A stretch of DNA of 64,000 bases, taken from positions 682,001-746,000 of the forward strand of contig NZ_JACVMN010000002.1 in the NCBI RefSeq assembly GCF_014698935.1, read 5' to 3'. Under the pieces are notes generated by a model. It was not told the DNA's origin and ran no database searches. It was given only the letters and a program-made list of their open reading frames with translations. The DNA comes from Flagellimonas sp. S3867. Its GTDB lineage: Bacteria; Bacteroidota; Bacteroidia; Flavobacteriales; Flavobacteriaceae. Shown here piece after piece: positions 54,089 to 61,217 of the stretch. Position numbers and translations under genes: made by a program. Position 1 is the first letter of the stretch. Each line of letters starts with the position of its first letter.

Positions 54089-56350
54089 TTATCTGATGAC
54101 CGTTATGGTTCCTTGTTTTAGATTTTCACCACCCCTTGCAACGGTATAGTAGAAAACCATGCTTTGTTTATTAAATAATGTTGTTGATTCTGGCCAGTTA
54201 TTCTCATAGTTGGATTGACTAAAAATTTCCTTGCCCCTCTCATCATATATCGTGACCAGAACGTCATTTTTTCGAGAATACGTATTAGGAAGAATCCACA
54301 AATCGTTTATACCATCGCCGTTTACAGTAATAACATTTGGAATAGCAAAGTTGTCCCTATATGTAACCGTAATAACTCTGTTTATTGTACAGTTACCGAA
54401 ACTTGCTACTAATAGATATTGCCCTTCCAGCTGGAAATCGTATGAGTCAAGAGTACCCAAAAGTGTATTGTTTGCATCATACCACTGATACGATTCGGCA
54501 CCACTTGCCGTAACAGTTTCGGTTTCACCTTCAATAATTATTAGCTCTTCAGGATGGTCCAATGCTAAAAGTGATTCATCAAATGCATTGATGGTCACCT
54601 CATTGGAAACAATAGGACAATCGTGTGTTTTTATAATTAGTTGATAAACGCCCGCTTCTGTGGCAGTAATGGTTTCAGAAGAAGTATCGATTACTGAGCC
54701 ATCTTTGACCCACTCGAAAGTTTCGCCGGTCAAACCTTCTGAACTATTAAATACGATTGGGTCCGCGCCTTCACATAGAACAGTTCCGTTTGAGCTGATT
54801 ATCAATGATATGTTGGTTACAAGGGAAACAGCCAAATCATTTGACGAAGAATCGAAGGTATTCAATGTTCCATCCAACCTATACGATCCGTTTTGTTGAA
54901 AATCTGATATTGTTATTGTTTTGGAAGTTTCACCACTTAAGGCATTGCCGTCACGCATCCATTGATATGAGAATGCAGATTCCAAATCTGAGGTAACATC
55001 GGTTTTGGCTCCGGAACCACCCACAGCGTTTATCACTGACAAGCTAAGTGTGGCATCTGTGTTTTGACAAGAAGCATAGGCACCAGCATATGCAACAACA
55101 AACTCAAATGAATCTGGCGAAACAATTGTGGTACTTTCAGAATCTATTGGAGCACCCGAGCACCCTCCCCCCGTTTCGGTAACCCTTGCATGATATACTC
55201 CTGTTTCGCTTATTTCTACGGTACTATTTGTTTCTCCAGCTATAGGCGCACCATCTTTATACCATTGGTAGGTTGGTGTCGTAGCCGTTGTTGAAATTGT
55301 CAAAGTTTTGGTCTGTGATGGTAGTAGAACAATATTTGCATCATTCTCCCTGGTTACCATGAAATCACCTAAATTTCTTACTGTTACTGCCGTAGAACGC
55401 TCTAAACAAGCTGAAGGACCTTCAATTTCTACCTCATAGCTGCCTTCAAACCCAGCAACACCAGTGTTCACGTTTAATGTATGGGCTTCTAGGGTTGGGC
55501 CAGAAACAACTACGCCATCTTTGTACCAAGTGTAGGTAAGTCCAACGCCACTAATATTAGCTACTAACGAGTGTGTGTCACCCACACAAAGCCCTATTTC
55601 TGAAGAGCCGTTAATGGCTATGCCTTGACTGGTTCCTGTTGTTATTTCGATAGTGTTGGAAAGTGTATTGGCAGATCCGGAACATACCGATCCATAATCC
55701 AACTCTACATAATACATTCCTGGTGTGGAAACAGTGATTCTTTCTGTTTTTTCTGATAAAAGCGTTCCACTTCTATACCAGTTATATCTATATGTGCCTG
55801 CGCTTGGGATGTTATGTGGAGAAAGTACTATGGAACCACCACCGCAAAGCTGAATTCTACCTCCTGTAGGAATGTTGCCACTAGCATCTTGACTTATCAA
55901 CAAAGGTGAGTTGTAATCAACATAGTGCATGGGATATGCATCCGATGCAGGGCTCGTTTTCGATGGACTGGTACTTCGAACACGCATTTTGTAGCTTTCA
56001 CCACGGACATCCGTTGGAACTGCAAATTGAAATTCGAAATCAAAAACGGTGTTTTTATCTGCTACACGGGTAAGTTCCCTCGGAGATCCAAAATTACCAT
56101 TGGCGTCAGATAATTCAAGAATAAACTCGTTATCGGAATCCACCATAGGGGGGTTCCAAGTAAAGTTTACAAAGTATTCATTGAAACTATCAGAGGCACA
56201 GGCAGCCGTCCATGCGGAGTTACCTGCTAGATTGGGGTTGTCAGCAGCTTCAGGCTTGTTAAGCACTTGAGCTTCCGAATAGGTGACCGCAAGTAGAAAG
56301 ATTGCGACAGCGGCCACAAGAATGCGATTATATGAATTAGTTTTCTCCAT
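54089..56350 (-). CDS. Ig-like repeat protein with T9SS type B sorting domain
   Basis: 753 residues from ATG 56350 (MEKTNSYNRILVAAVAIFLLAVTYSEAQ, a typical signal peptide). The frame stays open 228 bases further up but those residues resemble no export signal. The mature part has an fn3-like start (FTWNPPMVDSDNEFILEL), then about six Ig-like modules with YxWYKDGxxI and GxYxVxV strands, and ends with a type B T9SS domain (NFAIPNVITVNGDGINDLWILPN, IYDERGKEIFSQ). It is a secreted surface protein cotranscribed with the SprB-like adhesin. By position it corresponds to sprC of F. johnsoniae. Partner or accessory adhesin; function inferred. Confidence 0.85.
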   Translation of the reverse strand: MEKTNSYNRILVAAVAIFLLAVTYSEAQVLNKPEAADNPNLAGNSAWTAACASDSFNEYFVNFTWNPPMVDSDNEFILELSDANGNFGSPRELTRVADKNTVFDFEFQFAVPTDVRGESYKMRVRSTSPSKTSPASDAYPMHYVDYNSPLLISQDASGNIPTGGRIQLCGGGSIVLSPHNIPSAGTYRYNWYRSGTLLSEKTERITVSTPGMYYVELDYGSVCSGSANTLSNTIEITTGTSQGIAINGSSEIGLCVGDTHSLVANISGVGLTYTWYKDGVVVSGPTLEAHTLNVNTGVAGFEGSYEVEIEGPSACLERSTAVTVRNLGDFMVTRENDANIVLLPSQTKTLTISTTATTPTYQWYKDGAPIAGETNSTVEISETGVYHARVTETGGGCSGAPIDSESTTIVSPDSFEFVVAYAGAYASCQNTDATLSLSVINAVGGSGAKTDVTSDLESAFSYQWMRDGNALSGETSKTITISDFQQNGSYRLDGTLNTFDSSSNDLAVSLVTNISLIISSNGTVLCEGADPIVFNSSEGLTGETFEWVKDGSVIDTSSETITATEAGVYQLIIKTHDCPIVSNEVTINAFDESLLALDHPEELIIIEGETETVTASGAESYQWYDANNTLLGTLDSYDFQLEGQYLLVASFGNCTINRVITVTYRDNFAIPNVITVNGDGINDLWILPNTYSRKNDVLVTIYDERGKEIFSQSNYENNWPESTTLFNKQSMVFYYTVARGGENLKQGTITVIR

Positions 56351-56588
56351 CAGCGTTAGTTTTAAGAGGTTATGGGCAATAATGCCCTTCCTGTTGTGCC
56401 CCTTAAAGTTGTTCAGTTCTTCCCGGCCGTTCCAATTGCCGACTTTTTCATATAATATTCTAATAACAAATATGATTTTATTTTCTCCGATTGGAAAGAT
56501 ATTGTTGTAGCCGACACCAAAACTGTTGTGAAATGGCCTTCTTTGTATACACTTTAACCATTCATCGACTATAAACACTGGTTTTTAC

Positions 56589-56596
56589 TACCTTTG
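56589..56596 (+). promoter_or_regulatory. Probable -7 box of glnS
   Basis: TACCTTTG matches TAnnTTTG exactly and is followed by 17 bases before the glnS ATG at 56614. The bases after it, CGCTTCAAA, are nearly the same as those after the gltX box (CGTTTCAAA). No clear TTG at -33. The gap to the sprC-like gene also carries a hairpin GGGCA/TGCCC at 56374-56387 in that gene's leader. Confidence 0.5.
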
Positions 56597-56613
56597 CGCT
56601 TCAAATTTTGGTT

Positions 56614-58299
56614 ATGGGTGAAGAAGAGAGGTCATTAAATTTTATTGAGCATATTGTCGAGGATGATTTAACGAATGGATATGGGCAAAAGGACCTTCGT
56701 TTTCGATTCCCTCCGGAGCCGAACGGGTACCTCCACATTGGCCATGCGAGCTCCATTTGCCTGAATTTTGGTCTTGGGTTACGATATAATGCCCCTGTCA
56801 ACCTCCGGTTTGATGACACCAATCCCGCAAAAGAGGAAAAAGAGTATGTCGATGCCATCAAAAGAGATGTGGAATGGTTGGGATATGAGTGGGATACGGA
56901 ACGCTATGCATCAGATTATTTTCAACAGTTGTATGACTGGGCAATAGAACTTATTCGCCAAGGCAAGGCTTATGTAGATAGTCAAAGTTCTGAGGAAATG
57001 GCTGAGCAAAAGGGCACACCCACCGAACCCGGCAAGGAAAGTCCTTTCCGAAATCGCTCTGTTGAGGAAAACTTGGAGTTGTTTGAAGGAATGAAAAATG
57101 GTGATTTTGGTGAAGGTACGCATGTACTCCGAGCTAAAATTGACATGGCCTCATCCAATATGTTGATGCGTGACCCCATCATGTATCGAATCTTACACAG
57201 ACCACACCATAGAACAAATACCGATTGGTGTATTTACCCTATGTACGATTGGACCCATGGCGAAAGTGATTATATTGAACAAGTGTCGCACTCCCTATGT
57301 ACGTTAGAGTTTTTACCCCACCGTGAGCTTTATAATTGGTTTTTGGACCAATTGGTAGATTCTGATAGATTACGCCCAAAACAACGGGAATTCGCCCGAA
57401 GGAACCTTAGCCATACGGTTGTTAGCAAGCGAAAGTTACTTCAGTTGGTGAAGAGTGGCGTTGTTGATAGCTGGGACGATCCAAGAATGCCTACAATTTC
57501 AGGCTTAAGAAGAAGAGGATATACGCCAGAATCAATTCGAAACTTTGCCGATACCATTGGAATTGCCAAAAGGGAAAATATTGTTGATGTTTCATTGTTG
57601 GAGTTTCATGTACGGGAGCACCTGAACAAAATTACACCTCGGGTAATGGCAGTATTGAATCCGCTAAAACTGGTCATAACCAACTATGATGAAGGCAAAG
57701 AGGAATGGTTGGAAGCAGAGAACAATCCAGGGGATGAATCGGCCGGAAGTAGAAAAGTTCCATTTTCGCGCGAGCTGTATATTGAACAAGAAGATTTTCG
57801 TGAAGAAGCCAACCGCAAATTCTTCAGATTAAAATTGGGTGGCGAAGTTCGACTTAAAAATGGATATATCATCAAAGCTGAAAGCTGTACAAAAGATGGT
57901 GAAGGGAACATAGTTGAAGTACAGTGTACATATGACCCCAAAAGTAAAAGTGGAAGTGGAACAGAAGAAAGCCTGCGAAAAGTAAAAGGAACTCTGCATT
58001 GGGTATCCATTCCACATGCAATTTCTGCTGAAGTTCGATTGTACGATCGCCTTTTTACCGATGCTTCACCTGATACACATAAGGATAAAGATTTTATGGA
58101 TTTTGTTAATCCAAATTCTTTAGAGAAGATAACTGGATATTTGGAACCGAGCTTAAAAGACGCTAAAGTTGGAGACAGATTCCAATTTCAGCGGTTGGGA
58201 TATTTTAATGTTGATATTGATTCAACAGCCGAAAATTTGGTTTTCAACAGAACAGTCACTTTAAGGGATACCTGGGCAAAATTAGAGCAAAAATCCTAG
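56614..58299 (+). CDS. glnS: Glutamine--tRNA ligase
   Basis: 561 residues from ATG 56614 (a TTG six bases earlier is also in frame). Class I signatures HIGH (41-44, in PEPNGYLHIGHAS) and VVSKRKL (about 270) are present; the acceptor-binding RNRSVEEN region and C-terminal beta-barrel anticodon domain (KGTLHWVSIPHAISAEVRLYDRLF) complete the bacterial GlnRS. It charges tRNA-Gln directly. GlnRS in Bacteria derives by transfer from eukaryotes and is present in many Bacteroidota, so together with gltX below there is no need to infer a Glu-tRNAGln amidotransferase route. Confidence 0.96.
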   Translation: MGEEERSLNFIEHIVEDDLTNGYGQKDLRFRFPPEPNGYLHIGHASSICLNFGLGLRYNAPVNLRFDDTNPAKEEKEYVDAIKRDVEWLGYEWDTERYASDYFQQLYDWAIELIRQGKAYVDSQSSEEMAEQKGTPTEPGKESPFRNRSVEENLELFEGMKNGDFGEGTHVLRAKIDMASSNMLMRDPIMYRILHRPHHRTNTDWCIYPMYDWTHGESDYIEQVSHSLCTLEFLPHRELYNWFLDQLVDSDRLRPKQREFARRNLSHTVVSKRKLLQLVKSGVVDSWDDPRMPTISGLRRRGYTPESIRNFADTIGIAKRENIVDVSLLEFHVREHLNKITPRVMAVLNPLKLVITNYDEGKEEWLEAENNPGDESAGSRKVPFSRELYIEQEDFREEANRKFFRLKLGGEVRLKNGYIIKAESCTKDGEGNIVEVQCTYDPKSKSGSGTEESLRKVKGTLHWVSIPHAISAEVRLYDRLFTDASPDTHKDKDFMDFVNPNSLEKITGYLEPSLKDAKVGDRFQFQRLGYFNVDIDSTAENLVFNRTVTLRDTWAKLEQKS

Positions 58300-58506
58300 C
58301 ATAAGATTTATCTATTTATATCGCACAATACCATTTGGTTTGTTTATTGAAATAAGCTTGTATTAAGGCCGTTTCAGCAGCATTTTTCAATTATTGACCC
58401 ATTGCCTTTTAAAAGGGAAGAAACAAGGACAGCGTTCCTTGAAAAAAGAAAACACACTTTTTGCGAACCAAATCCAAAAGGTAGACCTTATTGAATGCTA
58501 GAAAAG

Positions 58507-58537
58507 AAAAAGAGAGCAAAACAATGCTCTCTTTTTA
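58507..58537. terminator. Bidirectional terminator between glnS and the SPFH gene
   Basis: AGAGAGCA (58511-58518) and TGCTCTCT (58525-58532) form an eight-base stem with a six-base loop, extended by A-T pairs, and flanked by A and T runs on both sides. It best serves the SPFH gene (stop at 58561, minus strand) and may also stop glnS, whose end is 210 bases upstream. The rest of the glnS-to-SPFH gap shows nothing. Confidence 0.85.
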
Positions 58538-58560
58538 TACTTTTTTTGGAATGATAAATT

Positions 58561-59487
58561 TTACTCTTCTTTTTTAACGTTTGTCTTTTTCATGGATTCT
58601 CCGATCATATTACTAGCGGTAAATGATGCCACCATATTGTTCAGCATATCACTACCAGCTTGTGGTGAATTTGGAAGCAAGATCAAATTTGTATTGGTTT
58701 CCTCGCCAATAGATTGTAAAGTGTCATAATGTTGGGTAACAACTATAAGGGCAGATGCTTCTTGTGAATTGATCCCAACTTTGTTCAATACTTCAACAGA
58801 CTCTTCAAGACCTCTTGCAATTTCACGACGTTGATCGGCAATACCCTGACCTTGCAACCTTTTACTTTCGGCTTCGGCTTTTGCTTTTTCAACAATTAAG
58901 ATTCTAGCAGCATCACCTTCAAACTGTGCGGCGATTTTTTCACGCTCGGAGGCATTGATTCGATTCATAGCTTCTTTCACCTGTGCATCCGGATCAATAT
59001 CGGTAACCAAAGTTTTGATTATATCATATCCATATTCCAACATGGCTTCTTGAAGTTCTGATTTTACAGCAATGGCGATATCATCTTTTTTCACGAACAC
59101 ATCATCCAATTTCATTTTGGGAACCTCAGCCCTTACCACATCAAAAACATAAGACGTGATTTGATCATGTGGGTATTCCAATTTGTAAAACGCTTCGTAT
59201 ACTTTGGTTTTTATCACAACGTATTGAACGGAAACTTTCAGTTTTACAAAAACATCATCCAAAGTTTTGGTTTCTACAATTACATCCAATTGCTGGATTT
59301 TCAATCCAACACGAGTTACGATTCTATCCACTAATGGGATTTTCATCTGCAAACCAGATTGACGAATGCTTTGAAAACGTCCAAAGCGCTCTACAATAAC
59401 AGCGGTTTGTTGTTTTACTATAAAGAAGGACGATAGTAGGATGATAAGTCCAAAGAAAATTACCGGAATCAAAAGAAAATTACCCAT
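58561..59487 (-). CDS. SPFH/band-7 domain membrane protein (stomatin/prohibitin-like)
   Basis: 308 residues. One N-terminal membrane helix (LLIPVIFFGLIILLSSFFIV) followed by the SPFH domain (QQTAVIVERFGRFQSIRQSGLQMKIP, VFVKLKVSVQYVV, DPDAQVKEAMNRINASEREK) and a helical C-terminus with KAEAESKRLQGQGIADQRREIARG, the stomatin-like coiled coil. Such proteins oligomerise at the membrane and shape lipid domains or control proteases. An NfeD partner is absent nearby. The strong terminator after it suggests single-gene transcription. Confidence 0.93.
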   Translation of the reverse strand: MGNFLLIPVIFFGLIILLSSFFIVKQQTAVIVERFGRFQSIRQSGLQMKIPLVDRIVTRVGLKIQQLDVIVETKTLDDVFVKLKVSVQYVVIKTKVYEAFYKLEYPHDQITSYVFDVVRAEVPKMKLDDVFVKKDDIAIAVKSELQEAMLEYGYDIIKTLVTDIDPDAQVKEAMNRINASEREKIAAQFEGDAARILIVEKAKAEAESKRLQGQGIADQRREIARGLEESVEVLNKVGINSQEASALIVVTQHYDTLQSIGEETNTNLILLPNSPQAGSDMLNNMVASFTASNMIGESMKKTNVKKEE

Positions 59488-59573
59488 AGCTGTGAAGATT
59501 TAAATTAAGAAAGGAAAATTACGAAACTCTGTAAGATATGAGTAGCCAATAATCAAGTTTTGTTACACATTCA

Positions 59574-61088
59574 TCAATTGCCAATTGAATTTATTGCTGT
59601 AGAAATCCGATTTAGACATTCTTCTTTTCCTAGCAATTCTAAAATATCAAATAAATGTGGCCCTTTCATATCACCGACAATAATCAATCGAAGTGGCCCC
59701 ATTACTTTTCCAAAGGAAAGTTCTTCTTCGGTAATCCAGTTTTTAACCTGAGTTTCAATATTCGAGGAACCGAAGTTGTCACAGACCTGTAAAATGTCAG
59801 CCGCCTTTTGCATGAGTTCAGGGGTGCCTTCTTTCCATTGCTTTTTCACCATTTTTTCATTGTAGGCGGATGGAGCTTCAAAAAAGTAATTACTCAATTC
59901 CCAGAAGTCGGAAACAAAGTTTGCTCGTTCCTTTATTAATGAAACAACTTTTTCAATATATTCCATGTTTTCCGAAGTCTCTACTGCGCTGGACTTGACA
60001 GTAATGATTGCAGCAAAAAGTTGTGCCAGTTCAGGATCACTTTTGGTCTGTAAATATTGATGGTTGTACCACTTCGTTTTTTCAGGATCAAATCGAGCTC
60101 CGGATTTGTTAACACGTTCCAAGCTGAAAGCTTCAATCAATTCATTCAAAGTAAATAGTTCTTGTTCAGTTCCAGGATTCCATCCTAGTAAAGCCAAAAA
60201 GTTGACCACAGCTTCTGGGAAATAACCAGCTTCGCGATAGCCTTGCGATTCGTTCCAGGATAATGGAAAAATGGGAAATCCGCCTTTTTCTCCATCGCGT
60301 TTGCTCAACTTTCCTTTTCCCACTGGCTTCATGATTAAGGGCAGGTGGGCAAATTGGGGGGCTTCCCAACCAAATGCATTATAAAGCAATTGATGCAATG
60401 CCAAAGAAGGTAACCATTCCTCCCCGCGGATCACATGTGTAATTTCCATTAAATGATCATCGACAATGTTGGCCAAATGATAGGTGGGCATACCATCACT
60501 CTTAAAAAGGATTTTATCATCAAGAATGTTGGTGTCTATTTTTATTTCGCCACGAATTAGATCGTGAAGTAGTAAGGTTTCATCTTGTGGCGATTTAAAT
60601 CGAATCACAAATTCCTCGCCAGCATCCAATTTTTGTTGGACTTCTTTTGCGCTCAAAGAAAGCGAATTGGAAAGCTTAAGTCGATTATGCCAGTTGTAGA
60701 TAAAGGTTTTACCCTTGCCCTCATAATCCTTTCTATGAAAATCTAATTGCTCTGAAGTATCAAAAGCATAATAGGCATGGCCTTTGGCAATCAGCTCCAG
60801 TGCATAATCTTTGTATAGATGCTTACGCTCACTTTGCCTGTAGGGTCCAACATTTCCTTCTTTTCCTGGTCCTTCGTCAAATGGAATTCCACACCAGTTT
60901 AAGGCTTCAACAATGTAATCTTCCGCACTTTCTACATATCTATTTTGATCGGTATCCTCAATACGGAGTACAAAATCTCCGTTATTTTTTTTAGCAAACA
61001 AATAGTTGAAAAGGGCGGTACGAACACCACCAATATGTAATGGCCCTGTTGGACTAGGGGCAAATCGAACCCGTACTTTTTGACTCAT
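59574..61088 (-). CDS. gltX: Glutamate--tRNA ligase
   Basis: 504 residues. The class I signatures FAPSPTGPLHIGG (HIGH variant HIGG, 18-21) and KLSKRDG (from residue 260) are intact, and the GluRS-specific RIEDTDQNR and GEEWLPSLALHQLLYNAFGW segments are clear. It charges tRNA-Glu. Start MSQKVRVRFAPSP agrees with family length. A probable -7 box lies 17 bases upstream. It is divergent from the DUF4175 gene. Confidence 0.96.
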   Translation of the reverse strand: MSQKVRVRFAPSPTGPLHIGGVRTALFNYLFAKKNNGDFVLRIEDTDQNRYVESAEDYIVEALNWCGIPFDEGPGKEGNVGPYRQSERKHLYKDYALELIAKGHAYYAFDTSEQLDFHRKDYEGKGKTFIYNWHNRLKLSNSLSLSAKEVQQKLDAGEEFVIRFKSPQDETLLLHDLIRGEIKIDTNILDDKILFKSDGMPTYHLANIVDDHLMEITHVIRGEEWLPSLALHQLLYNAFGWEAPQFAHLPLIMKPVGKGKLSKRDGEKGGFPIFPLSWNESQGYREAGYFPEAVVNFLALLGWNPGTEQELFTLNELIEAFSLERVNKSGARFDPEKTKWYNHQYLQTKSDPELAQLFAAIITVKSSAVETSENMEYIEKVVSLIKERANFVSDFWELSNYFFEAPSAYNEKMVKKQWKEGTPELMQKAADILQVCDNFGSSNIETQVKNWITEEELSFGKVMGPLRLIIVGDMKGPHLFDILELLGKEECLNRISTAINSIGN

Positions 61089-61105
61089 CGTGCTATTTTG
61101 AAACG

Positions 61106-61113
61106 CAAAGATA
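61106..61113 (-). promoter_or_regulatory. Probable -7 box of gltX
   Basis: On the minus strand TATCTTTG matches TAnnTTTG exactly and sits 17 bases before the ATG. The following bases, CGTTTCAAA, almost repeat the glnS sequence after its box. No clear TTG at the -33 spacing. Confidence 0.5.
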
Positions 61114-61217
61114 CTATTTGACTGTGCAGTAAAAAACTAGAAATAGAGTGGGATTTAACAAAATGTTTTCAGGACTATTCCGAGCTATCGGGTATCTTGG
61201 TTGTAAAATGAACCAAT

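Noticed and set aside
56351..56578. 76-residue N-terminal extension of the sprC-like protein
   Set aside because: The frame is open, but a clean signal peptide starts at ATG 56350 and the extension would hide it; most likely untranslated leader.
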